Part shown: one piece after another, positions 27,384-33,957 of the stretch
How positions within the stretch are numbered: the first letter of the stretch is position 1
Layout of the letters: every line of letters starts with the position of its first letter
IMG/VR virus record: IMGVR_UViG_3300028889_000018
Location: 1-34,955 of that record
Reading direction: 5' to 3' (one strand)
Origin: a virus
Length of the DNA stretch: 34,955 nucleotides
Notes under the pieces: model-generated
Databases searched by the model: none
What the model saw: only the letters and a program-made list of their open reading frames with translations
Told to the model about the DNA's origin: nothing
Made by a program: the position numbers and the translations under genes

Positions 27384-27557
27384 TCAGTTCTCGGTCTTGT
27401 TCCGGCGGGACTTCAGGAAGCGAACACCCTCGCGCGCGCCGTCGTAACCGAGCTTCGCGACCTTGAAGGCGCTGAATGCAATAGCGCCGAACACGATCGC
27501 GTCGTTCACGTTCTTGGCAACGGTGCGAGTGGTGGACTTCTTCTCGTTGTCTTCCAT
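27384..27557 (-). CDS. Small membrane-associated protein, 57 aa
   Basis: ATG at 27555-27557; the leader from promoter e carries TTGGAAT as a weak site. MEDNEKKSTTRTVAKNVNDA precedes a moderately hydrophobic helix (IVFGAIAFSAFKVAKLGYDG) and a basic end (REGVRFLKSRRNKTEN). It is a complete single-gene unit: promoter e, gene, T5. Confidence 0.7.
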   Translation of the reverse strand: MEDNEKKSTTRTVAKNVNDAIVFGAIAFSAFKVAKLGYDGAREGVRFLKSRRNKTEN

Positions 27558-27573
27558 GGGATTCCAATCAGAG

Positions 27574-27608
27574 TAGGGGTCTCATTATACGCCATGTAAA
27601 ATCTGCGA
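27574..27608 (-). promoter_or_regulatory. 35-bp array promoter element, copy e
   Basis: TCGCA, TTTTACA, TATAAT and TGAGACCCCTA at the standard spacing on the minus strand. It drives the gene at 27384-27557. Confidence 0.8.
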
Positions 27609-27646
27609 CCCTGACCGAAAATACCTCCCGGGGAATTTTGCCGAAC

Positions 27647-27676
27647 GAAAACCCAAATCCCTTGTAGGGATCGGGC
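27647..27676 (-). terminator. Array terminator T6
   Basis: CCCGATCCC pairs with GGGATTTGGG around TACAA on the minus strand, then TTTTCG. It ends the unit at 27683-27922. Confidence 0.78.
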
Positions 27677-27682
27677 TTGAGA

Positions 27683-27922
27683 TCAGTCTTCTTTGTCAGC
27701 GCTTTTGGTTTTCTTCAGCGCGATCTGGCTCAGGGTGTCAATCGTCTTGATCGTGGCGTAGACACCAACCGCGGTGAGGGCAACATACTTCACAACCTCT
27801 TTGCTTCGCTCAGCGATGAGCTTCACAGTTTCGGGGTGAATGATCTTGTCCTCGCCAGGGGTGGCGTCTTCGTTCGTCTTCTTGGTCTTGACGGCCCTGA
27901 TTCGGAATTCGCGGTTCAGCAT
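27683..27922 (-). CDS. Small membrane-associated protein, 79 aa
   Basis: ATG at 27920-27922; GGA lies ten bases upstream. TTG at 27932-27934 would add four residues. A basic N-terminal half (NREFRIRAVKTKKTNE) is followed by a long helix with a hydrophobic core (VVKYVALTAVGVYATIKTID) and a charged end. It forms a single-gene unit from promoter f to T6. Confidence 0.7.
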   Translation of the reverse strand: MLNREFRIRAVKTKKTNEDATPGEDKIIHPETVKLIAERSKEVVKYVALTAVGVYATIKTIDTLSQIALKKTKSADKED

Positions 27923-27940
27923 AACGGGGTCCAATCAGAG

Positions 27941-27975
27941 TAGGGGTCTCATTATAGGCCCTGTAAACTGTGCGA
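27941..27975 (-). promoter_or_regulatory. 35-bp array promoter element, copy f
   Basis: TCGCA, GTTTACA, TATAAT and TGAGACCCCTA on the minus strand. It overlaps the end of terminator T7 of the preceding unit and drives the gene at 27683-27922. Confidence 0.8.
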
Positions 27976-28005
27976 AAGCATAAACCCCGTGTAGGGGTTC
28001 AGAGG
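27975..28005 (-). terminator. Array terminator T7
   Basis: GAACCCC pairs with GGGGTTTATG around TACAC on the minus strand, then CTTTCG. It ends the unit at 28014-28145. Confidence 0.75.
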
Positions 28006-28013
28006 CTTTGAGA

Positions 28014-28145
28014 TTAGTCCTCGATGGAGGGCATGGTCTCTTCTTCCTGAACTGCGTCAAGCTTGGAGTCTCGCATCTCCTTCAGTGCGATGAAGGCGAG
28101 AACGATCGGTCCAATTGCGTTGATGATCTGCAGGTGAAGAGGCAT
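28014..28145 (-). CDS. Tiny membrane protein, 43 aa
   Basis: ATG at 28143-28145 has GAAAGG nine bases upstream. MPLHLQIINAIGPIVLAFIA forms the membrane helix, followed by a charged end (LKEMRDSKLDAVQEEE). It is a single-gene unit from promoter g to T7. Confidence 0.68.
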   Translation of the reverse strand: MPLHLQIINAIGPIVLAFIALKEMRDSKLDAVQEEETMPSIED

Positions 28146-28160
28146 TACACAGCCTTTCAA

Positions 28161-28195
28161 TAGGGGTCTCACTATAAGCTGTGTAAAACGTGCGA
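28161..28195 (-). promoter_or_regulatory. 35-bp array promoter element, copy g
   Basis: TCGCA, TTTTACA, TATAGT and TGAGACCCCTA on the minus strand. It drives the gene at 28014-28145. Confidence 0.8.
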
Positions 28196-28223
28196 ATCTC
28201 CCAGAAAACACTCTCATTTTGAC

Positions 28224-28255
28224 AAAGCATAAGCCCCATGTAAGGGCCCAGAGGC
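28224..28255 (-). terminator. Array terminator T8
   Basis: GGGCCCTTA pairs partly with TGGGGCTTATGC around CA on the minus strand, then TTTGTC. This is a weaker version than the others; it ends the unit at 28263-28652. Confidence 0.6.
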
Positions 28256-28262
28256 TTAGAGA

Positions 28263-28652
28263 TCAGAGCCACGTGACGGCGGCTGCGTTGATGGCGAGGT
28301 GAATCGTGTTGTCAGCGATGATCATCAGCCATACGGTCATCCACACTGGCCGGTCCTGGTGGTATCCGGTGACAGTGCATTCCGACCACGGGTGTCGGTG
28401 TGCCTTGGGCGCCAGAAGGTTCTTCGCCCACACGACGTACCGGGCCAGTCGGTAGTGGTCGATTACAGCGTGAGTGGCGACGATGACGGCCAAGGCGGAC
28501 GGCGACTGGGTGACCAGCAGGTACGGCAGGCCGTAAGTGAAGGCGTGGGCCCAGGCGGGCCACCAACGCTTCGTCTTCTCGTTTGCCATCCAGTCGGATT
28601 GCAAGAGGTAGTCGCCCACCAGGTGGGCGAGGACGACGCCGAGCGCAAGCAT
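28263..28652 (-). CDS. DUF3307-like membrane protein, 129 aa
   Basis: ATG at 28650-28652 has AAGGAGAGCC upstream (strong). The N-terminus AHLVGDYLLQSDWMANEK matches DUF3307, a membrane family of unknown role found in bacteria and phages. Several hydrophobic segments follow (FTYGLPYLLVTQ, LAVIVATHAVIDHY, VWMTVWLMIIADNTIHLAIN) with conserved-looking His residues. It is the largest member of the array between T8 and T9. Confidence 0.82.
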   Translation of the reverse strand: MLALGVVLAHLVGDYLLQSDWMANEKTKRWWPAWAHAFTYGLPYLLVTQSPSALAVIVATHAVIDHYRLARYVVWAKNLLAPKAHRHPWSECTVTGYHQDRPVWMTVWLMIIADNTIHLAINAAAVTWL

Positions 28653-28656
28653 GGCT

Positions 28657-28703
28657 CTCCTTGGGGTTATCGGCGGCCGCGCAGGCGCTGTTTTTCCTGC
28701 GAG
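28657..28703 (-). promoter_or_regulatory. Divergent array promoter element upstream of the DUF3307 gene
   Basis: On the minus strand TCGCAGGAAAAACAGCGCC matches the upstream half of the 35-bp element, but a GC-rich stretch containing GCGGCCGCC separates it from GATAACCCC, and TGAGACCCCTA is missing. It may be a broken or altered copy. Confidence 0.35.
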
Positions 28704-28740
28704 GAAAAAAGCCATACCCCATGTAGGGGCAGAGGGCCTG
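28704..28740 (-). terminator. Array terminator T9
   Basis: GCCCC pairs with GGGGTATGGC around TACAT on the minus strand with CAGGCCCTCT before it, then TTTTTTCC. It has a strong T-run and ends the unit at 28744-28995. Confidence 0.82.
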
Positions 28741-28743
28741 AGA

Positions 28744-28995
28744 TCAGTCTTCAGAGGTTTCGTTCGCGGCTCGAATGGCCTTGACGGTGAAGTAAGCGGA
28801 TGCAGTCCACAGCGCGTACCTTGCAATCCGGCGGGCGAGCATCTTCCTTTCGAACTTCTTGTCCTCCTCCGCCTTACGCTTGGCGCGCTCGGCATTGACA
28901 GAACGAAGAGTTTCCTGGAATCGCTCGCCTCCTTCTCGGAGGGTCTCGCTGTTGATCTCCATGGCTTCGTTGATACGGTCGATGGGGTCCGACAC
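28744..28995 (-). CDS. Small protein with coiled-coil start and membrane helix, 83 aa
   Basis: GTG at 28993-28995 has AAAGGATTCAATC upstream. A long charged helix (EGGERFQETLRSVNAERAKR, then KAEEDKKFERKM) leads to a short membrane helix (IARYALWTASAYFTVKAI). It is a single-gene unit from promoter h to T9. Confidence 0.7.
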   Translation of the reverse strand: MSDPIDRINEAMEINSETLREGGERFQETLRSVNAERAKRKAEEDKKFERKMLARRIARYALWTASAYFTVKAIRAANETSED

Positions 28996-29010
28996 GATTG
29001 AATCCTTTCG

Positions 29011-29045
29011 TAGGGGTCTCATTATATGGCATGTAGATCCTGCGA
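29011..29045 (-). promoter_or_regulatory. 35-bp array promoter element, copy h
   Basis: TCGCA, ATCTACA, TATAAT and TGAGACCCCTACG followed by AAAGGA on the minus strand. It drives the gene at 28744-28995. Confidence 0.8.
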
Positions 29046-29047
29046 AA

Positions 29048-29084
29048 GGAAAAAGCCATACCCCATGTAGGGGCAGAGGGCCTG
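29048..29084 (-). terminator. Array terminator T10
   Basis: It is nearly identical to T9 (CAGGCCCTCTGCCCC, loop TACAT, then GGGGTATGGCTTTTTCC), suggesting a recent duplication of the junction. It ends the unit at 29088-29357. Confidence 0.8.
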
Positions 29085-29087
29085 AGA

Positions 29088-29357
29088 TTAATCTTCGAAT
29101 CGGGCGGTCATCTTGAAAAACGCGCGGTCTTCCTTCAAGGCTTTCTCTCGCTTGGTCGAATCGGTGATGTTGTCGTACTTTCCACTCTTGATCAGTTTCC
29201 TCATCATTTCGTCCGCTTTTCGAGCAGCCCGAAGATTCGCGTGCGCTTCTTCAAGTTGCTCGTTCGTCGGAGGACGGTAGGTAACCCAATCCAGAATGAT
29301 AGGTGCGACTACGCCGACGGCCATCAGGATATAGCCGAGTTTGGTTCCACGGTTCAT
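29088..29357 (-). CDS. Small one-helix membrane protein, 89 aa
   Basis: ATG at 29355-29357 with AAAGGACC upstream. The membrane helix is at the N-terminus (LGYILMAVGVVAPIILDWVT), followed by a proline pair and a long charged helix (NEQLEEAHANLRAARKADEM). It is a single-gene unit from promoter i to T10. Confidence 0.72.
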   Translation of the reverse strand: MNRGTKLGYILMAVGVVAPIILDWVTYRPPTNEQLEEAHANLRAARKADEMMRKLIKSGKYDNITDSTKREKALKEDRAFFKMTARFED

Positions 29358-29373
29358 GATGTTGGTCCTTTCG

Positions 29374-29408
29374 TAGGGGTCTCATTATAAGGCGTGTAGA
29401 TCCTGCGA
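29374..29408 (-). promoter_or_regulatory. 35-bp array promoter element, copy i
   Basis: TCGCA, ATCTACA, TATAAT and TGAGACCCCTACG on the minus strand. It drives the gene at 29088-29357. Confidence 0.8.
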
Positions 29409-29418
29409 AAGGAAAGGC

Positions 29419-29462
29419 AAAAAAACAGAGGGCGTGCAAACCTTGCTAGGGGTCTGCACGCC
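29419..29462 (-). terminator. Intrinsic terminator T11, different type
   Basis: GGCGTGCA and TGCACGCC pair perfectly with a 16-base loop, followed on the minus strand by CTCTGTTTTTTT. It is the strongest terminator seen. Its arms and loop contain pieces of the promoter element (GGCGTGCAAACCTTGC and TAGGGGTCT on the plus strand). It ends the unit at 29494-29796. Confidence 0.85.
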
Positions 29463-29493
29463 TTCCGTCAGTGATCCTTCAGGGGGCTGCTTG

Positions 29494-29796
29494 TCAGCCG
29501 ATCATCTTCCGTCCGACCATGCCGAGCGCCTTCGAGGTGAGGGCGTGCGCGTGCTCGAAGTTCAGGACGAACAGGATTCCGGCGAGGTTGACGCCGGCGC
29601 CGACCAGAGCGTCAGGGCTCACCTTCCTCTTGGAGTCAACATCCTTGAGGGGGTAGAGCTTCTTCAGCTGGTCGGACACCTTGTCGTACTCCGGAGTGTC
29701 CGGCTCAAGTCCCGAAAGCTTCGAGAGCAGGCGCGCGATCTCGTTTTCGAGGGCGCTCGGTTCGGTCTTCTTGATGAAGTGAATCGGATTGATCAT
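29494..29796 (-). CDS. Small helical protein with a hydrophobic end, 100 aa
   Basis: ATG at 29794-29796 has GGAAGGATCGCC upstream. The soluble N-terminal 60 residues are helical and charged (ENEIARLLSKLSGLEPDTPE, then YDKVSDQLKKLYPL); residues 65-90 contain a moderately hydrophobic segment (ALVGAGVNLAGILFVLNFEH). It is the first unit of the array, from promoter j to T11. Confidence 0.7.
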   Translation of the reverse strand: MINPIHFIKKTEPSALENEIARLLSKLSGLEPDTPEYDKVSDQLKKLYPLKDVDSKRKVSPDALVGAGVNLAGILFVLNFEHAHALTSKALGMVGRKMIG

Positions 29797-29810
29797 GGCG
29801 ATCCTTCCAT

Positions 29811-29845
29811 TAGGGGTCTCATTATAAGGCTTGTAAAACATGCGA
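29811..29845 (-). promoter_or_regulatory. 35-bp array promoter element, copy j
   Basis: TCGCA, TTTTACA, TATAAT and TGAGACCCCTA on the minus strand. It is the first copy after the lysis genes and drives the gene at 29494-29796. Confidence 0.8.
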
Positions 29846-29860
29846 CCCCTGTGAAAGGTG

Positions 29861-30241
29861 TTACTCGCGGATGACCGGATTCTCGCCGGTCTCCTCGGTG
29901 ATCTTGAAGGTCGCCTGGGTCTTCGAGATGACCTCTACGGGCGGCTGTTCGAAGACGATCCGGGCAAGGCCGTTCTCGCCTACCTCGATGGCTCCGGCGT
30001 ACTGGGTCCCACTGGCGTAGTACGACTTCTTTGAGACCTGCACGAGAACGCCGAGGCATGTGTTCAGGGCTGCGATGCTGCCCATGACCTCCTCAGCCTT
30101 CGGAAGACCCCAGATCTGCGCGAGCGCGAAATATAGGGTTCCGAGAGCGGGGAGGACGATCGTTGCCGACTTCTTCACTCGGTTATAAGTCGAGTCAGCC
30201 AGGAGTGGCGTCGGCTTCTTCTCGTGTGACGTAGTGGACAT
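29861..30241 (-). CDS. Holin-like protein, 126 aa
   Basis: ATG at 30239-30241 with AAGGA directly upstream. Two membrane segments (ATIVLPALGTLYFALAQIWG and VMGSIAALNTCLGVLVQVSK) are joined by the short turn LPKAEE, a pattern like the r1t-type holins of actinophages. A strand-rich tail follows, longer than in minimal holins (ARIVFEQPPVEVI). Holins open the membrane at the end of infection. It overlaps the second holin candidate upstream by 47 bp, supporting a lysis pair. No endolysin lies next to it. Confidence 0.75.
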   Translation of the reverse strand: MSTTSHEKKPTPLLADSTYNRVKKSATIVLPALGTLYFALAQIWGLPKAEEVMGSIAALNTCLGVLVQVSKKSYYASGTQYAGAIEVGENGLARIVFEQPPVEVISKTQATFKITEETGENPVIRE

Positions 30242-30602
30242 TCCTTCTCCATCCCTCCGGGTCTCGGTTGCGAGACAGCTCGGCGCTGGCGTAGCTGCTG
30301 TAGGACCTGAGCGGGAGCTGAGCTACTTCAGCCATGACCCGCTCCGCCGTTCCGTTACCACCAAGAGCCTTGTACGGCTTGAAGAAGTACTTGTCGAGCT
30401 CGTCGAACTCTTCCGTGGTGATAGAGCCGCGCTCGATGTACGCCTTACCGTGCGAAGTGATCGTCTCGCGGGCCATGCCCATCATGAGAGCAGTGGTCGC
30501 TGCTCTCTTCGTGTCTCTGTTCCGAAGGAAGGTCCACATTCCGGTAGACCCCATGGCGGACCCGAATATGATCGTGATCACTCGGATCCAGACCTCGTCC
30601 AT
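30195..30602 (-). CDS. Second holin-like membrane protein, 135 aa
   Basis: ATG at 30600-30602, chosen because AGGGGAGG lies nine bases upstream; GTG at 30609-30611 would sit on the ribosome site. One N-terminal membrane segment (VWIRVITIIFGSAMGSTGMW), then a soluble part with GKAYIERGSITTEEFDELDK and YFFKPYKALGGNGTAERVMA. This block is typical of small phage proteins annotated as putative holins. Function inferred from family and place. Confidence 0.7.
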   Translation of the reverse strand: MDEVWIRVITIIFGSAMGSTGMWTFLRNRDTKRAATTALMMGMARETITSHGKAYIERGSITTEEFDELDKYFFKPYKALGGNGTAERVMAEVAQLPLRSYSSYASAELSRNRDPEGWRRNVHYVTREEADATPG

Positions 30603-30625
30603 AAAACGCACCCTCCCCTAACAAT

Positions 30626-31612
30626 CTACGTTGTTCGTTTCCAGACCCCCACGTTCCTGATCCACGGTTCCGCAACCTTCCAGACGCCGCCGACCTTTAC
30701 GTAAGGGATAGCTGGTTTCCATTCCGCACCTACCTTGACGTAGGCTCCTGCGATAGTTCTGACGCTGGCTGCCCCAGACCACGCACTCCACCCCACCGCG
30801 CTTTTCGCACGGGTTCGGAAGTAATATACGGTCCCTGGGTTCAGACCAGTAACCACCTGAGGAGACTTCGCGGCGACGGAGTTCGTCGGACTTCCCGATG
30901 AACTCGTACTCCACCCGATCTCGTATCCGGTGATTGTAGAGCCGCCCGTCCCGTTAGGGCTAAAGGCGACATCGACACTCGTCATCCTGGCGCTGGACAA
31001 AAGCGGAGTGCTTGGGGCGTCTGGAGCTTTGAGTGTTTTTGCGGTTGCTCTACCGGACCACGCGCTCCACCCTTCGGAGTTATGCGTGCGCGCCCAGAAG
31101 TAGTAAGTCGTACCGGAAGACAACCCGGATATGGTCGTCGACCGGTCAGAACTCACTGTGTGCTGTACCGACGTTGAACTGGTGCCGTAACCGATCTGTC
31201 GTGCGTCAATCGCATCGCCACCATTTGGTCCGTCCACAAACGAAACGTGGACTGAATTGGCAGTGATACTGGTTATGACGGGGGTAGTCGGCTTGGACGG
31301 GACTGTGTCCCGCTTGATCGCCTGACTGAACGACGTCGGACCACCGATACCCGTAGAACTGGAACCGTCGGTGAGGCGGAAAGTAACCGTCTGAGAATCC
31401 GTGATTCGGACTTCTCCGACTTTCTTCCAATCAGCACCCGTGGGGTAGTTGATCGTAGTGGAAGTGGTCTTTCCGTTCGCCGTCCAGTTGAACGGCATTC
31501 CGTTCCACCAGTCAGACGAATATCCGGCCTTGAACCAGAACTCGACATCGAGCCCGGTGTCCCGGATCATCATCTTGCCGTTGACGCCGGTGGTTTTTGT
31601 GTAATCGGTCAC
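30626..31612 (-). CDS. Minor tail protein with fibronectin type III repeats, 328 aa
   Basis: GTG at 31610-31612 with AGGTGG upstream. Residues 1-105 are a strand-rich N-terminal domain (VEFWFKAGYSSDWWNGMPFN). Two fibronectin type III domains follow at about 107-195 (PSKPTTPVITSITANSVHVS, then SGLSSGTTYYFWARTHNSEG) and 198-288. The C-terminus repeats a short YVKVG..WK unit three times, a common ending in phage tail proteins. It probably sits on the outside of the tail tip and may help bind the host surface. Confidence 0.85.
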   Translation of the reverse strand: MTDYTKTTGVNGKMMIRDTGLDVEFWFKAGYSSDWWNGMPFNWTANGKTTSTTINYPTGADWKKVGEVRITDSQTVTFRLTDGSSSTGIGGPTSFSQAIKRDTVPSKPTTPVITSITANSVHVSFVDGPNGGDAIDARQIGYGTSSTSVQHTVSSDRSTTISGLSSGTTYYFWARTHNSEGWSAWSGRATAKTLKAPDAPSTPLLSSARMTSVDVAFSPNGTGGSTITGYEIGWSTSSSGSPTNSVAAKSPQVVTGLNPGTVYYFRTRAKSAVGWSAWSGAASVRTIAGAYVKVGAEWKPAIPYVKVGGVWKVAEPWIRNVGVWKRTT

Positions 31613-31620
31613 GGTACCAC

Positions 31621-31866
31621 CTAACTCAGGATCTTGAAGTAGATGTCACCGTCGGAACCGGTTGCCGGAGCCGGGTCGGTAGTTCCCGTTGTGATTCCGG
31701 CAGAAGTGCGGTACCCAGACTTGCCTGTCGGGATGAGAGCCTTCAGGGCAGCGATGAAGTCCCGGGTGCGATTGATCTCGCGTGCTCCCCAGCGAACCCG
31801 ACCTTCTTCGCCGGTCTCAGGTACCGTCGTGTAACCGGCCGCCGTAGCAGCGTCTCCAGGCGGCAT
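31621..31866 (-). CDS. Small tail-region protein, 81 aa
   Basis: ATG at 31864-31866 has AAAGGAG upstream (strong). It is a short protein with a central helix (REINRTRDFIAALKALIPTG) and Gly/Thr/Pro-rich ends (SAGITTGTTDPAPATGSDGD). It lies between tail genes with short gaps and probably belongs to the tail tip. No known domain is recognised. Confidence 0.7.
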   Translation of the reverse strand: MPPGDAATAAGYTTVPETGEEGRVRWGAREINRTRDFIAALKALIPTGKSGYRTSAGITTGTTDPAPATGSDGDIYFKILS

Positions 31867-31883
31867 GTCAGATCTCCTTTACC

Positions 31884-31967
31884 TCAGTCGCAGCGAACGC
31901 AGTACCCTTGTTCGTCGAGCTTCTGTCGGTGAAATCTCCGACGGAAAGCCCGCCAAAGTTTCATCAT
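31884..31967 (-). CDS. Tiny basic peptide with CxxC, 27 aa
   Basis: ATG at 31965-31967 overlaps the upstream TGA (ATGATGA). It reads MMKLWRAFRRRFHRQKLDEQ, then GYCVRCD. The peptide is very basic and ends in a CVRC pair. The tight coupling and the exact fit between two genes argue that it is real. Its role in a tail operon is unknown. Confidence 0.55.
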   Translation of the reverse strand: MMKLWRAFRRRFHRQKLDEQGYCVRCD

Positions 31968-33130
31968 GGTTGATCGATCCATTCCTCGTCAGTGAGTTCG
32001 GACCAGACCCTGTTGTTGAGCCAGGACAGCCAAGAGCCAGTGTTGATGAAGGTGTTGAGCGTCAGAGTCGGATAGGACCTGTCGCCCTCACGGTCAGACA
32101 CGAAGATCTGTTCCGTCACCCGCATGTTGTTCGTGACGCCGCTCAGGTTTCGAGTCTCGACAAGATCCCCGAGGTTGTAGTCACGACCGTACTTGAATTG
32201 GCTGAACTGACTGACCTCACCATCGAACGCCTGGTAGGTCCGGTACTTCGCTAGCTCTTCGTTTCCTCGCTGAGCCAACGCAGAGGGTACGTCAGGGTTT
32301 TCAGACGTAATATCCGTTGCGTTGACGACCAGAACGCGGCGTTCAAAACCCTCCACTTCGGGATCCACACCAAGTCCGTAGACCATCGCGAATCCCGCCG
32401 GAGAATATACGTACGCCACGTTCTTGGCTTTGTCGACCGACGTGAGCTCTTTGGTGTTCTGCAGATTGTCCAGCTCCGGCGTGAAGATCACCGGAGGAAG
32501 AGTAGTCTGGCTAGAAGTCCGGTTGCTGCCTGAGTAGACGTCGAAGTAGAGCTCTGACAAGTCGTAGTGCCGCAGAATCCGGAACCCGAGGGTCCAGACG
32601 TTGCAAATATCCACGATTGCGTCGTAGACCGGTTGAGGGTCCAGCTCTACCGTGATGGGGTCGATTGGTTCCAGAATCGTGTCTGGAGAAAGGAACGAAC
32701 CTTCCGTGATGAACGGAATCACGTCATTGGGATCGAGAACCCCAGTGACGCAAATATCGTGGAAGATCTTTCGTGCAACGTCGGCCGGAGGAAGCGTAAT
32801 CGTCCACTTGGGCGAGGTTGTCAAGTCGCTGAGAGACTCCTTGGCAACCCGGTCCGTGAGGATCGATTCCAACGACCTCCCCTTGACGGTCAACTTCCTC
32901 CGGCCTTCGCTGTCTTCAGCATCCTCGACGGTTTCGACCACCATGACGTAATTGGACTCGTTCATGGCCAAACGCGTCCCTGTCTTGAACAGAGAGCGTG
33001 TCGATTGTGTCGAGAATATGTCGAGCTGGAAGTCGCCGAACTCCTGGAATCGCTCAGTCCAGATAAGCGACTCGAATCGATCGACGACTGCCTCTCGTCG
33101 AAGCAGAGGGTCAAGTGTGTAAAGCTCCAC
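31964..33130 (-). CDS. Minor tail protein, Siphovirus ReqiPepy6 Gp37-like
   Basis: The protein has 388 residues. GTG at 33128-33130 shares a base with the upstream TAG; GGGGG precedes. The start VELYTLDPLLRREAVVDRFE, then SLIWTERFQEFGDFQLDIF, and later KLTVKGRSLESILTDRV match the Gp37-like family of siphovirus tail-tip proteins. The C-terminal third contains YGRDYNLGDLVETRN, as in phage tail-hub proteins. It follows the distal tail protein, the usual order. Confidence 0.87.
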   Translation of the reverse strand: MELYTLDPLLRREAVVDRFESLIWTERFQEFGDFQLDIFSTQSTRSLFKTGTRLAMNESNYVMVVETVEDAEDSEGRRKLTVKGRSLESILTDRVAKESLSDLTTSPKWTITLPPADVARKIFHDICVTGVLDPNDVIPFITEGSFLSPDTILEPIDPITVELDPQPVYDAIVDICNVWTLGFRILRHYDLSELYFDVYSGSNRTSSQTTLPPVIFTPELDNLQNTKELTSVDKAKNVAYVYSPAGFAMVYGLGVDPEVEGFERRVLVVNATDITSENPDVPSALAQRGNEELAKYRTYQAFDGEVSQFSQFKYGRDYNLGDLVETRNLSGVTNNMRVTEQIFVSDREGDRSYPTLTLNTFINTGSWLSWLNNRVWSELTDEEWIDQP

Positions 33131-33957
33131 TACAGACCCCCATACTTGGTGACGAACTCGACTTCGAGCGGGATGGGATCTCCCTCCGCATAGACGCGGA
33201 TACTGTTGTCCCCTGGCAGTAGCTCGATCCACTTTGACTGAGGCGATACACCGTAGAGCACTGAACTACTGGTGCCTGCTCGGACCAAGGTGGCCCCCTT
33301 GGAGCCGAAAACGGTGCTGATGGTCAGCGTGTCTCCGGCTTCCAAGGGGTAGTTGTTGAATTCCAGAGTCTGTACCTCGTCGTTAGGAAGGACGTGATAC
33401 ACGGTGAACTCCGGAAGCGCACGATCGACGTTGAGTACGAGCTGGATGCCCGTCTCGACAGTGCCGTCGTACTCGATGTTCATCGAGTCGGTCTCGTCGG
33501 CCACGGTGAACCCAGGCACGGCTATCGGAAGCGGATCGATGAAATCCGGCTCGAAGCACATGATGGATATGTTCGCCTTGGGTTCGTTGGTGAAGTGCTC
33601 GACGTCGCAGTCTTCCACGACACCAACGATATCGACACTCAGTCCATCCAGGAGAATGAACGTGAGCTTGACCTTCGACTCCGTCATGAAAACCCGGTAC
33701 AGCTTGTTCCGGAGACTGTAGACCGTATCCGTTTCCGGATCGGGTTCCAGCTCCAGTTCAAACTTGATGTTCCGGGCTTCACGACGACTGGACTGGAACT
33801 GTTCCCCGTCAGCATTGGCAAAGCTCGACGATACGAGATTCGCCTTTACGGGGCCCAGCCCCTCTATCTTCACGACCCGAAAGCCGGAAGAATCATCCTC
33901 CAGAGGGAAGGTGAGTAGATCGCCCCTCGGAGACCTGGCTTCAACTGTTGCCAGCAC
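33130..33957 (-). CDS. Distal tail protein (Dit-like), 275 aa
   Basis: GTG at 33955-33957; no strong ribosome site, overlapping the tape-measure end by 17 bp. The N-terminal half (FRVVKIEGLGPVKANLVSSS, then RNIKFELELEPDPETDTVYS, LRNKLYRVFMTESKVKLTFI) follows the Sipho_tail/Dit fold; the second half is a strand-rich domain (EFTVYHVLPNDEVQTLEFNN). Dit proteins form the ring linking tail tube and tip. Order after the tape measure supports the call. Confidence 0.83.
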   Translation of the reverse strand: MLATVEARSPRGDLLTFPLEDDSSGFRVVKIEGLGPVKANLVSSSFANADGEQFQSSRREARNIKFELELEPDPETDTVYSLRNKLYRVFMTESKVKLTFILLDGLSVDIVGVVEDCDVEHFTNEPKANISIMCFEPDFIDPLPIAVPGFTVADETDSMNIEYDGTVETGIQLVLNVDRALPEFTVYHVLPNDEVQTLEFNNYPLEAGDTLTISTVFGSKGATLVRAGTSSSVLYGVSPQSKWIELLPGDNSIRVYAEGDPIPLEVEFVTKYGGL

